A stretch of 64,000 nucleotides of DNA from Leptoclinus maculatus (Eukaryota > Chordata > Actinopteri > Perciformes > Stichaeidae), in NCBI GenBank assembly GCA_032191485.1, contig JAVDOI010000130.1:240001-304000 (forward strand), read 5' to 3'. Below, piece after piece: positions 23,501 through 35,819 of this stretch. Both the position numbers and the translations under genes were made by a program. Position 1 is the first letter of the stretch. Each line of letters begins with the position of its first letter. The notes under the pieces are model-generated. The model had not been told where the DNA came from and did not search any database. It worked only from the letters and a program-made list of their open reading frames with translations.

Positions 23501-26500
23501 TACTATTATTAAGTACAGTGATGATAACTGTGTGTCTTTATTAGTTATTAGTATTATTAGTTACTAGTATTAAGTACAGTGATGATAACTGTGTGTCTTT
23601 ATTAGTTATTAGTATTATTAGTTACTATTATTAAGTACAGTGATGATCACTGTGTCTTTATTAGTTATTAGTATTATTAGATACTATTATTAAGTACAGT
23701 GATGATAACTGTGTGTCTTTATTAGTTATTAGTATTATTAGTTACTATTATTAAGTACAGTGATGATAACTGTGTCTTTATTAGTTATTAGTATTATTAG
23801 TTACTATTATTAAGTACAGTGATGATAACTGTGTGTATTTATTAGTTATTAGTATTATTAGTTACTATTATTAAGTACAGTGATGATAACTGTGTGTCTT
23901 TATTAGTTATTAGTATTATTAGTTACTATTATTAAGTACAGTGATGATAACTGTGTGTCTTTATTAGTTATTAGTATTATTAGTTACTATTATTAAGTAC
24001 AGTGATGATTACTGTGTCTTTATTAGTTATTAGTATTATTAGTTACTATTATTAAGTACAGTGATGATAACTGTGTCTTTATTAGTTATTAGTATTATTA
24101 GTTAATATTATTAAGTACAGTGATGATAACTGTGTGTCTTTATTAGTTATTAGTATTATTAGTTACTATTATTAAGTACAGTGATGATTACTGTGTCTTT
24201 ATTAGTTATTAGTATTATTAGTTACTAGTATTAAGTACAGTGATGATAACTGTGTGTCTTTATTAGTTATTAGTATTATTAGTTACTATTATTAAGTACA
24301 GTGATGATCACTGTGTCTTTATTAGTTATTAGTATTATTAGATACTATTATTAAGTACAGTGATGATAACTGTGTGTCTTTATTAGTTATTAGTATTATT
24401 AGTTACTATTATTAAGTACAGTGATGATAACTGTGTCTTTATTAGTTATTATTATTATTAGTTACTATTATTAAGTACAGTGATGATAACTGTGTCTTTA
24501 TTAGTTATTAGTATTATTAGTTACTATTATTAAGTACAGTGATGATAACTGAGTGTCTTTATTAGTTATTAGTATTATTAGTTACTATTATTAAGTACAG
24601 TGATGATAACTGTGTCTTTATTAGTTATTAGTATTATTAGTTAATATTATTAAGTACAGTGATGATAACTGTGTCTTTATTAGTTATTAGTATTATTAGT
24701 TACTATTATTAAGTACAGTGATGATAACTGAGTGTCTTTATTAGTTATTAGTATTATTAGTTACTATTATTAAGTACAGTGATGATAACTGTGTCTTTAT
24801 TAGTTATTAGTATTATTAGTTACTATTATTAAGTACAGTGATGATAACTGAGTGTCTTTATTAGTTATTAGTATTATTAGTTATTATTATTAAGTACAAT
24901 GATGATAACTGTGTGTCTTTATTAGTTATTAGTATTATTAGTTACTATTATTAAGTACAGTGATGATAACTGTGTGTATTTATTAGTTATTAGTATTATT
25001 AGTTACTATTATTAAGTACAGTGATGATAACTGTGTCTTTATTAGTTATTAGTATTATTAGTTACTATTATTAAGTACAGTGATGATAACTGTGTGTCTT
25101 TATTAGTTATTAGTATTATTAGTTACTATTATTAAGTACAGTGATGATAACTGTGTGTCTTTATTAGTTATTAGTATTATTAGTTACTATTATTAAGTAC
25201 AGTGATGATTACTGTGTCTTTATTAGTTATTAGTATTATTAGTTACTATAATAAAGTACAGTGATGATAACTGTGTCTTTATTAGTTATTAGTATTATTA
25301 GTTACTATTATTAAGTACAGTGATGATAACTGTGTGTATTTATTAGTTATTAGTATTATTAGTTACTATTATTAAGTACAGTGATGATAACTGTGTGTAT
25401 TAATTAGTTATTAGTATTATTAGTTATTATTATTAAGTACAGTGATGATAACTGTGTGTCTTTATTAGTTATTAGTATTATTAGTTACTATAATAAAGTA
25501 CAGTGATGATAACTGTGTCTTTATTAGTTATTAGCATTATTAGTTACTATTATTAAGTACAGTGATGATAACTGTGTCTTTATTAGTTATTAGTATTATT
25601 AGTTACTATTATTAAGTACAGTGATGATAACTGTGTGTCTTTATTAGTTATTAGTATTATTAGTTACTATTATTAAGTACAGTGATGATAACTGTGTCTT
25701 TATTAGTTATTAGTATTATTAGATACTATTATTAAGTACAGTGATGATAACTGTGTCTTTATTAGTTATTAGTATTATTAGTTACTATTATTAAGTACAG
25801 TGATGATAACTGTGTGTCTTTATTCGTTATTAGTATTATTAGTTACTATTATTAAGTACAGGGATGATAACTGTGTCTTTATTAGTTATTAGTATTATTA
25901 GTTACTATTATTAAGTACAGTGATGATAACTGTCTTTATTAGTTATTAGTATTATTAGTTACTATTATTAAGTACAGTGATGATAACTGTGTCTTTATTA
26001 GTTATTATTATTATTAGTTACTATTATTAAGTACAGTGATGATAACTGTGTGTCTTTATTAGTTATTAGTATTATTAGTTACTATTATTAAGTACAGTGA
26101 TGATAACTGTGTGTCTTTATTAGTTATTAGTATTATTAGTTACTATTATTAAGTACAGTGATGATAACTGTGTCTTTATTAGTTATTAGTATTATTAGTT
26201 ACTATTATTAAGTACAGTGATGATAACTGTGTCTTTATTAGTTATTATTATTAGTTACTATTATTAAGTACAGTGATGATAACTGTGTGTCTTTATTAGT
26301 TATTAGTATTATTAGTTACTATTATTAAGTACAGTGATGATAACTGTGTGTCTTTATTAGTTATTAGTATTATTAGTTACTATTATTAAGTACAGTGATG
26401 ATTACTGTGTCTTTATTAGTTATTAGTATTATTAGTTACTATAATAAAGTACAGTGATGATAACTGTGTCTTTATTAGTTATTAGTATTATTAGTTACTA

Positions 26501-29499
26501 TTATTAAGTACAGTGATGATAACTGTGTGTATTTATTAGTTATTAGTATTATTAGTTACTATTATTAAGTACAGTGATGATAACTGTGTGTATTAATTAG
26601 TTATTAGTATTATTAGTTATTATTATTAAGTACAGTGATGATAACTGTGTGTCTTTATTAGTTATTAGTATTATTAGTTACTATAATAAAGTACAGTGAT
26701 GATAACTGTGTCTTTATTAGTTATTAGCATTATTAGTTACTATTATTAAGTACAGTGATGATAACTGTGTCTTTATTAGTTATTAGTATTATTAGTTACT
26801 ATTATTAAGTACAGTGATGATAACTGTGTGTCTTTATTAGTTATTAGTATTATTAGTTACTATTATTAAGTACAGTGATGATAACTGTGTCTTTATTAGT
26901 TATTAGTATTATTAGATACTATTATTAAGTACAGTGATGATAACTGTGTCTTTATTAGTTATTAGTATTATTAGTTACTATTATTAAGTACAGTGATGAT
27001 AACTGTGTGTCTTTATTCGTTATTAGTATTATTAGTTACTATTATTAAGTACAGGGATGATAACTGTGTCTTTATTAGTTATTAGTATTATTAGTTACTA
27101 TTATTAAGTACAGTGATGATAACTGTCTTTATTAGTTATTAGTATTATTAGTTACTATTATTAAGTACAGTGATGATAACTGTGTCTTTATTAGTTATTA
27201 TTATTATTAGTTACTATTATTAAGTACAGTGATGATAACTGTGTGTCTTTATTAGTTATTAGTATTATTAGTTACTATTATTAAGTACAGTGATGATAAC
27301 TGTGTGTCTTTATTAGTTATTAGTATTATTAGTTACTATAATAAAGTACAGTGATGATAACTGTGTCTTTATTAGTTATTAGCATTATTAGTTACTATTA
27401 TTAAGTACAGTGATGATAACTGTGTCTTTATTAGTTATTAGTATTATTAGTTACTATTATTAAGTACAGTGATGATAACTGTGTGTCTTTATTAGTTATT
27501 AGTATTATTAGTTACTATTATTAAGTACAGTGATGATAACTGTGTCTTTATTAGTTATTAGTATTATTAGATACTATTATTAAGTACAGTGATGATAACT
27601 GTGTCTTTATTAGTTATTAGTATTATTAGTTACTATTATTAAGTACAGTGATGATAACTGTGTGTCTTTATTCGTTATTAGTATTATTAGTTACTATTAT
27701 TAAGTACAGGGATGATAACTGTGTCTTTATTAGTTATTAGTATTATTAGTTACTATTATTAAGTACAGTGATGATAACTGTCTTTATTAGTTATTAGTAT
27801 TATTAGTTACTATTATTAAGTACAGTGATGATAACTGTGTCTTTATTAGTTATTATTATTATTAGTTACTATTATTAAGTACAGTGATGATAACTGTGTG
27901 TCTTTATTAGTTATTAGTATTATTAGTTACTATTATTAAGTACAGTGATGATAACTGTGTGTCTTTATTAGTTATTAGTATTATTAGTTACTATTATTAA
28001 GTACAGTGATGATAACTGTGTCTTTATTAGTTATTAGTATTATTAGTTACTATTATTAAGTACAGTGATGATAACTGTGTCTTTATTAGTTATTATTATT
28101 AGTTACTATTATTAAGTACAGTGATGATAACTGTGTGTCTTTATTAGTTATTAGTATTATTAGTTACTATTATTAAGTACAGTGATGATAACTGTGTGTA
28201 TTTATTAGTTATTAGTATTATTAGTTACTATTATTAAGTACAGTGATGATAACTGTGTCTTTATTAGTTATTAGTATTATTAGTTACTATTATTAAGTAC
28301 AGTGATGATAACTGTGTGTCTTTATTAGTTATTAGTATTATTAGTTACTATTATTAAGTACAGTGATGATAACTGTGTGTCTTTATTAGTTATTAGTATT
28401 ATTAGTTACTATTATTAAGTACAGTGATGATTACTGTGTCTTTATTAGTTATTAGTATTATTAGTTACTATAATAAAGTACAGTGATGATAACTGTGTCT
28501 TTATTAGTTATTAGTATTATTAGTTACTATTATTAAGTACAGTGATGATAACTGTGTGTATTTATTAGTTATTAGTATTATTAGTTACTATTATTAAGTA
28601 CAGTGATGATAACTGTGTGTATTAATTAGTTATTAGTATTATTAGTTATTATTATTAAGTACAGTGATGATAACTGTGTGTCTTTATTAGTTATTAGTAT
28701 TATTAGTTACTATAATAAAGTACAGTGATGATAACTGTGTCTTTATTAGTTATTAGCATTATTAGTTACTATTATTAAGTACAGTGATGATAACTGTGTC
28801 TTTATTAGTTATTAGTATTATTAGTTACTATTATTAAGTACAGTGATGATAACTGTGTGTCTTTATTAGTTATTAGTATTATTAGTTACTATTATTAAGT
28901 ACAGTGATGATAACTGTGTCTTTATTAGTTATTAGTATTATTAGATACTATTATTAAGTACAGTGATGATAACTGTGTCTTTATTAGTTATTAGTATTAT
29001 TAGTTACTATTATTAAGTACAGTGATGATAACTGTGTGTCTTTATTCGTTATTAGTATTATTAGTTACTATTATTAAGTACAGGGATGATAACTGTGTCT
29101 TTATTAGTTATTAGTATTATTAGTTACTATTATTAAGTACAGTGATGATAACTGTCTTTATTAGTTATTAGTATTATTAGTTACTATTATTAAGTACAGT
29201 GATGATAACTGTGTCTTTATTAGTTATTATTATTATTAGTTACTATTATTAAGTACAGTGATGATAACTGTGTGTCTTTATTAGTTATTAGTATTATTAG
29301 TTACTATTATTAAGTACAGTGATGATAACTGTGTGTCTTTATTAGTTATTAGTATTATTAGTTACTATTATTAAGTACAGTGATGATAACTGTGTCTTTA
29401 TTAGTTATTAGTATTATTAGTTACTATTATTAAGTACAGTGATGATAACTGTGTCTTTATTAGTTATTATTATTAGTTACTATTATTAAGTACAGTGAT
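20598..29499. repeat. AT-rich satellite, 59/61-bp monomers, about 148 copies
   Basis: Monomers read TTATTAGTTATTAGTATTAT, then TAGTTACTATTATTAAG and TACAGTGATGATAACTGTGT. Two length forms alternate, 61 bp (GTGTGTC) and 59 bp (GTGTC). Recurring variants mark sub-blocks (TTAGCATT, TTCGTTA, TACAGGGATG, CTATAATAAAG). The core CAGTGATGATCACTG is a near-perfect palindrome in many monomers. No coding potential. By position it would lie in an upstream intron of the coiled-coil gene. Confidence 0.95.
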
Positions 29500-29819
29500 C
29501 ATGTGAACAGACACAAACTTCTCTAAAGTCTCTCCAGCTGTTAAAGCCGACTGACAGCTGATCAGCTGATCCTCCGTCATCAGAAACAGACGTCGCTTCA
29601 CGTGACGCTACAGAGGAAAGGACGTCTCTTGTCTCTTAAAACATATTTCCTCGTTTCCTCTCTCCTCACATGGTTTCCTTGCATCTCTCCATGCATCCCT
29701 GGTGGGAGGGACTAAGACGCAAGGAAAGGACGCAAGTGAGGGAAACGAGGATGCATTTAAGAGACTTGTGATGTACCCAATGAGGCTGATATCAGATAAC
29801 AAACAGCCTCACTGAATAA

Positions 29820-29945
29820 TAATAATAGATTTTATTTATATAGCGCTTTAAAAGGCACTCAAAGACACTTTACATGGTAAAAACAGAAACAATAAAAGCA
29901 TTTATAATAACAACAACATCTATGACATCATAACAGTAAGAAAGA
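29820..29945. repeat. Dispersed repeat end (TATAGCGCTTTAAAAGGCAC)
   Basis: The text TTTTATTTATATAGCGCTTT...CACTCAAAGACACTTTACA resembles the 3' end shared by several teleost retroposons. It is too short to classify. Confidence 0.35.
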
Positions 29946-30616
29946 AAGAAAACACACATGACTGACTTTAGAGGTTAAAGCAGATTTGAATAGGTAATGG
30001 CATAATGATACTGCTCTGTCTCTGCAGGTAGAAACAAATAATTTGCCAGAGAACCTTTATTGAATTGTTTACCTGCACGCAGACATTTTTAAATAGGTAA
30101 GAATGCTTGCAGACTGCTGGTAACTGCATGCATGTCTGTGTGCATGCATACCCAGTCTTTATCCATTGCCACTGACAAATAATGAATAAATTAAATAAAA
30201 ACTCCGTCATTAGAATGTTAACTCCTATTTCATTTAAACTCTACATGTTAAGGAAACATTTCTGACAATTATTTGATTCACATCAAAATAGAATATGTTT
30301 TCTCTGCAAGATAGATTCCAGCAATGCAAGATTGTATCCACATAATGTGTGTTGTCCAGAGCATTTATACAATACACACTTTAGAGTTGACTAGTAGGTC
30401 CCCTCTTGTACCGTTAAGACTGACAGAAGCAACATCGATATGCAATTATGGATTAATAAGAAGCAAATTAGCACAGCAAATGATCCGTATTAAAAAAAGA
30501 GTAAATCAGTATGTTTAATCTGACCTTGCTATATTCATGAATTCATTTCAAATGAATACCCTGAAGATGCCAAAACAGCCACAAAAAAGTGTAGTCGACG
30601 CATGATTCAAAAGCTG

Positions 30617-31208
30617 GCTACGACTGGGTTATTAAGAGCAAATACAAAATGAAATGTAATCCACAGGAGGAAGGGAACTCTTTAAAATGCATAATTTACC
30701 ATTCCAAACAGGTCATAAAAATGAACAATTCCACAGCAGAATATGAATTCCCTATGAAGAAAATTACACTTCCTCTTGTGATCAATCTTTAAATGTAACT
30801 TCAAAATGTTTTATATGATCACATTGTAGTCGGGACACAGACAGCAGAGCAAAATGATTTGAAGCTTCTGATGTCATGGTTAAGAAGACAACTTAAGTCA
30901 CCTCTAAACCTCTGTCACTCATGTAAAATATCACTGTAGCTGAACACTAAGGTGTTAACATACATTTATGCTGATGGGACACTTAACTTTGAGATCATAA
31001 AACCTGCCTACGATTGGGTTATTAAAAGCAATTACAAAATGAAATCTAATCCACAGGAGGAAGGGAACTCCTTTAAAGGGCATAATTCACCATTCCAAAC
31101 ATAAAAATGACCAACAATTCCACAGCAGAATATGAATTCCCCATGGAGGAAATACACGTAATGTACACTTGTGATCAACCTTTAAAATGTAAAAATGTTT
31201 TATATGAT
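30617..31208. repeat. Tandem duplication, two diverged 200-bp units
   Basis: 30,617-30,820 and 31,009-31,208 share long stretches (ACAAAATGAAAT, AATCCACAGGAGGAAGGGAA, TTCCACAGCAGAATATGAAT) in the same order, with small indels. The offset is 392 bp. No coding frame is kept. Confidence 0.75.
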
Positions 31209-31449
31209 TAAAGATTAGATAAAGTAAACTTGTTGCTAATACTGCAGTCTGTGATATAAGTGCATGCAGCCAATTTACTTCTGATTGTAGTTTAAACATA
31301 ATTCTCATTTAAAGTTGCCATGATTATTTTTATAATATTGGTATCACAGAGAAATGTCTAAATACTAATAACATTAAAGTTTAACTATAAAGAAACAGTT
31401 TTTGTGGTTAAAGTGAAATAATAGGTGCATGCAGCTCCACTATAGTGAA

Positions 31450-31845
31450 GTCCCCTCTTTGATAGGTAGACATCACTCAAAGATGTCCCCTCTTTGATAG
31501 GTAGACATCACTCAAAGAAGTCCCCTCTTTGATAGGTAGACATCACTCAAAGATGTCCCCTCTTTGATAGGTAGACATCACTCAAAGATGGCCCCTCTTT
31601 GATAGGTAGACATCACTCAAAGATGTCCCCTCTTTGATAGGTAGACATCACTCAAAGATGTCCCCTCTTTGATAGGTAGACATCACTCAAAGAAGTCCCC
31701 TCTTTGATAGGTAGACATCACTCAAAGATGTCCCCTCTTTGATAGGTAGACATCACTCAAAGATGTCCCCTCTTTGATAGGTAGACATCACTCAAAGATG
31801 TCCCCTCTTTGATAGGTAGACATCACTCAAAGAAGTCCCCTCTTG
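31450..31845. repeat. 35-bp minisatellite, 11 copies
   Basis: The unit is TCCCCTCTTTGATAGGTAGA followed by CATCACTCAAAGATG. There are eleven full copies with almost no divergence (GAT/GAA before the C run varies) and a partial twelfth. Confidence 0.95.
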
Positions 31846-31989
31846 GCAATTTCTTTAAAAAAAATGTAAAAGCACATTTAAAGTAATATACTGGTTAAAG
31901 ACCATAAAAGTACATTTTCTATCCCATTCTAGTATTTTTAAAATGACCAGAAACACAAGTACCCTCTTGGTTGGTAAGGTACACGTGTA

Positions 31990-32026
31990 TGGAGTGTGTG
32001 TGTGTGTGTGTGTGTGTGTGTTTCAG

Positions 32027-32063
<37 letters not shown>

Positions 32064-32150
32064 TTCAGCATGTGTGTGTGTGTGTGTGTGTGTGTTTCAA
32101 CGTGTGTGTGTGTGTGTGTATGTGAGTGTGTGTGTGTGTGTGTGTTCTCT
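31990..32150. repeat. (TG)n with TTTCAGCATG spacers
   Basis: TG runs are separated by TTTCAGCATG or TTTCAACGTG three times, so a short compound unit has been duplicated. Confidence 0.9.
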
Positions 32151-32209
32151 GATTTAAAGATACAACAGAAATATTTAAATAAAGCACATCATCTCTAAAT
32201 CAGTCCTAC

Positions 32210-32252
32210 CTGAGCTCCACAGCAACAGCAGCAGCATCAACAGGTGATCCAT
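32210..32252 (-). CDS. Orphan first exon with signal peptide
   Basis: A minus-strand ATG begins MDHLLMLLLLLWSS plus one base, then a donor GTAGGA. The sequence is a compact signal peptide or anchor: Asp and His, a run of Leu/Met, then Trp-Ser-Ser. It ends in phase 1. The next exon in gene direction would be below 32.2 kb, where I find only a weak candidate near 29,547 (acceptor TTTAACAG, frame GETLEKF). The first CD99-like exon at 48,473 needs the same phase but lies on the wrong side. The product is unknown. Confidence 0.45.
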
Positions 32253-32261
32253 GATGTCCAG

Positions 32262-32745
32262 GTAGACCGTCTCTCTGCCCGTCTGTGTCTCTGTCCGTCT
32301 GTCTCTCTGCCCGTCTGTGTCTCTGCCCGTCTGTGTGTCTGCCCGTCTGTGTGTCTGCCCGTCTGTGTGTCTGCCCGCCTGTGTGTCTGCCCGCCTGTCT
32401 CTCTGCCCGTCTGTGTGTCTGCCCGTCTGTGTGTCTGCCCGTCTGTCTCTCTGTCCGTCTGTGTGTCTGCCCGTCTGTCTCTCTGCCCGTCTGTGTGTCT
32501 GCCCGTCTGTGTCTCTGCCCGTCTGTGTCTCTGCCCGTCTGTCTCTCTGCCCGTCTGTGTCTCTGCCCGTCTGTCTCTCTGCCCGTCTGTGTCTCTGCCC
32601 GTCTGTCTCTCTGCCCGTCTGTGTCTCTGCCCGTCTGTCTCTCTGCCCGTCTGTGTCTCTGCCCGTCTGTCTCTCTGCCCGTCTGTGTCTCTGCCCGTCT
32701 GTGTCTCTGCCCGTCTGTGTCTCTGCCCGTCTGTGTGTCTGTGTG
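32262..32745. repeat. 16-bp minisatellite, about 29 copies
   Basis: The unit is GTCTGTGTCTCTGCCC with GTCTGTCTCTCTGCCC variants. Stop codons are absent in all three plus frames, so 150-200-codon Cys/Leu/Ser/Val frames exist, but the unit is not a multiple of three and they are not genes. It abuts the 5' side of the signal-peptide exon. Confidence 0.95.
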
Positions 32746-32889
32746 CTGTCGTCAGTGTATATCTGTGTACAGGAAGAGGTGGAGCTTTACTGATGGCTTA
32801 TCTGTCTTTAGTTTTACAGAGAAGAGTCTCTGTCACATGATCAGCTTCTTCTGTCCACCATGTTTCCAGTGTGAGCAGTGGATCATATT

Positions 32890-33003
32890 TAGAATACATG
32901 TAGTGTATTAATGAAAAATGATTAAATGATACAATAGCTATAACTTTGTGATTGTGTTTAGGCCAGCAGAGAAGGCCTTGCTGGCCCTGACGGCCCACCA
33001 CTA
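32890..33003 (-). repeat. Terminal fragment of a hAT-like MITE
   Basis: This is about 115 bp matching the inverted end of the element at 45,551: GGCCAGCAGAGAAGG, then GGCCCTGACGGCCCACCACT. Only one end is present. Confidence 0.6.
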
Positions 33004-34412
33004 ACTAAATATGTCTCATATAAACCTTGTGACTGGTAGCCTGTCCTCATGAATCCTCCTTCTCATCTGACCTCATGACGTTTTCCATCGAGGTCAAGGA
33101 GAAGTGGTCAGAGAAAGAATTATTTGACTTTTTAAACTGCCGCCCTTGAGTTCAGCTTGTTGACTACTATGGACTTTCACATTTAATATAAAATAAAGAC
33201 GAACAACTAATCATAGAATAAGTTATAGATAGATATCATCATCATCATCATGTGTCTGTGTTCTGTAGTCGTAGTAAAAGAAAGAAAGAAAGAAGCAACA
33301 GAACAAACCTGGTGTGTCTGTGAATAGATTCTTGTGACTGTGATAGCGTCACAACGGTGCAGTCATGAATCTTTACAGGTGAGTAGTTAGATCAAAAGGA
33401 AGGGGGGGAAGTGGCCATTGGCTCCATCACTTTACGCCTCTGGCCCCATTTGGCGTCGCGGCCGGTGTGATCACATCGCTGGTCTCTAGTTACTTTTATA
33501 TTTGCACTCTTCACACTTTTCATTGCAACTGCTGCACAGCAATGTCCCTCTGGATGAATCAGTACTATCTTAAATACACTGACTGGATTTAGAATAATAG
33601 ATTCAAACTTGACTCAAAGAAGAACAGAATGAAAAACGTTGTTGTTGGTGTGAGTGAGCAGTTTATTCTCCGATATAATGATTCAAGAGAAATATTGGTG
33701 ATCTTTCTGCTCTGATCGTCTTCACTGATGAGTTACTGCTCTTTAGTGTTACACATCATATTCACACCTCTCTGAACTGCGGTTGTGTGAAACTGATGCT
33801 ATCTGATTTCACAAGAAGCTGCTGACTGATTGCAGATTAGAGGACTGTTTCCATGACAGGCTGAGCTGTTCCTATCAGATGAATGCTGTCAGTGTCGTCT
33901 TATTTCTGATAGATGTGTTAACATCAGCAGTTACAGCTACTTACTACTACTGCAGTCTGTGTGTAACTGTTTGCTTTCTATCACTGTAACTGACTGTGTC
34001 TCACTCACTTCACTGCATCATGTTTCTGTGTTTTCACTTGAATTAGTCCTTCATAAAGCTGCAGGATGTTTCCAGCTCTGCTGCTTTCTTTATTCACATC
34101 AACTCATATTGTTTTGCTCTGGAGGTTCATTTTTCAATCTCTGCTTTTTATTTTGAAATTGATCTGAAGCTGTGAATCTGTTGGTGTTGTTTTTAGCTGC
34201 ATCAACACTTTCAGTCCCGCCCACGGTTTAAGTGAGGCTTGTACACTAACGACTGGTCCATCTGACTGTCGATCAACAGATCAATATCTCTCTGAGCACA
34301 TGCAGCCACCTTCCTGTGTGTTGCTATGGTGATGTGTGCGTCAGTTTGCTTGTTTCTCCTTCACTGAATTCACTTTCATCCACTTAAACATCAAGATCAA
34401 GATCAAGACTGA
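33004..34412. other. Intergenic stretch, nothing recognised
   Basis: No exon pair or known repeat seen on either strand. There are short (ATC)n and (GAAA)n runs near 33,235 and 33,280. Confidence 0.4.
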
Positions 34413-34700
34413 AGACTTTCTGTTTGCTGCCTTTAATTGAACCAGGTTCAAGGATATTAATCCATTTCTACATTTTACTACTGTGTTTTATTTCTTACAC
34501 TGCACTGCAACTATTGTTCTATTTTTAGCTTTTTAATGTTTTAATGACTGTTTTTAATGTTTCAATCAATGTTCTTAATTCTTTTTAAATCTCCTTTTCT
34601 TTTGCCTCATGTTTTGATGTTTTTTATGGTTTCATGTGAAGCACTTTGAATTACCTTGTTGTTGAAATGTGCTGTACAAATAAACTTGCCTTACCTTTTA
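34413..34700 (+). mobile_element. L2 3' end, heavily 5' truncated
   Basis: The block matches the last 50 codon positions and 3' UTR of the L2 at 12,170-12,455 (TTTGCTGCCTTTAATTGAACC to AATAAACTTGCCTTACC) with few changes. It is a typical dead-on-arrival LINE insertion. Confidence 0.85.
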
Positions 34701-34749
34701 AAAGCACTAATAAGAGTGTAGAAATACTCTGTTCCAGTAAAAGCACTCA

Positions 34750-35299
34750 TTATGCACAATGGAGCATTTCAAAATATGATTTTATTGTATTATAGACCTT
34801 TTGTGCTTCATCCCTTTGCTTTAGTGTGTTAAATATATATTTCTGTTCATCAGAGTTCAAAGGTGAGATCCTGACAGAGGCTTGTATACTGAGTCTCTGT
34901 TTAGGTGCCGTATGGGGATTCTGCTTTAATAAGTGCGATGTCTCGCAGTCGCCGACAGGCTGCAAGGTGCTGCCTTTGATTTCCAGTTGGCGGGCGGAGC
35001 TATTCATGGTGCTGGTCACCTCAGCCAGTTGTACTTTGTATTGTTTCAGTTGAGCTTGTATACTGAGGTGGTGTTTTCTGCTGGAATGCCGTTTCTTGTA
35101 TTTGCTTCTCAGACGTTGTAGTGCTCCAGCCTCTCTGCACCGTAGGTCTAATGTGAGGCGTGAGAACTCCTGCCGGGTCATGGTGGCCAAGGTCTTGGGG
35201 TCTCCAATTTCAATCCCAATGTCAGCAAGAACAGCAAGGTCTTTGTTGATCTCGGAGGCAGATTTCAGGGTCTCTTTAGGTGGTGGCTTGTGTGTTATC
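34750..35299 (-). CDS. Last-exon-like ORF, unknown helical protein
   Basis: From a possible acceptor TATTTTAAAG, 182 codons stay open to TAA. It starts ITHKPPPKETLKS and contains DLAVLADIGIEIGDPKTL, then a basic helical stretch (RLRSKYKKRHSSRKHH) and LKQYKVQLAEV. The C-terminus is KSYFEMLHCA. The residues suggest a coiled coil or helical bundle. The entry phase needs two bases from an earlier exon, and I do not find that exon above 35.3 kb before the ERV. It could be the last exon of a host gene, or a retroelement ORF piece. The codon use looks coding and the frame is intact. I do not recognise the family. Confidence 0.4.
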
Positions 35300-35819
35300 C
35301 TTTAAAATATAAGACTGTATTTTTATGGATTAAAACAAATCTTTCACTCGTAGTTTTAAATGATGTTCTAGGGGTGGTGTAGAGCTCTGTACTGCTTCAG
35401 CCCCCACCTTTTTTCTCTGCGTCTAGAGCGAGAGACGAAAAAGAAAAAAAAGAAAAAGGACTCCTGCCGGCTTCACTTTCCTCCAACATTCATAAGGAAC
35501 TCACACATTTTGACAACTACACACCTTTATCTACTGTCACAGCCTGAGACTAAAGGGAGACAAGCGAGCTGGCTGCTAACAAAAACATTTTATTAACTCA
35601 TTAACAAATGAAACAAATGCTAACGGTAGGTATCAGTTGTCAGTTCTGAAGAGCATGTATGGATGCGTGTGGCAGTGTATCGCGATAAACAGAAGATAAA
35701 CCCAAAGAACAGTGTAATGCTGGTGGCTTAAGGGACGTCCTCTGTCCGACCCTGTCCAGCTTTTCCTGAAATGTCCTTCTCCAGAAATCCGTTTCTCCTC
35801 CTTCAGTCATTGAGTGTTA

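Noticed and set aside
20598..29499. CRISPR-like array
   Set aside because: Units are contiguous with no unique spacers; this is eukaryotic satellite DNA.
32244..32911. Overlapping frames of 158-208 codons rich in Cys, Leu and Ser
   Set aside because: Produced by the 16-bp minisatellite, which lacks stops in all three frames.
20239..35299. Linking the 32.2-kb signal exon or the 34.75-kb frame to the coiled-coil gene
   Set aside because: The phase of the signal exon does not fit the 20.2-kb exon, and the 34.75-kb frame ends in a stop.
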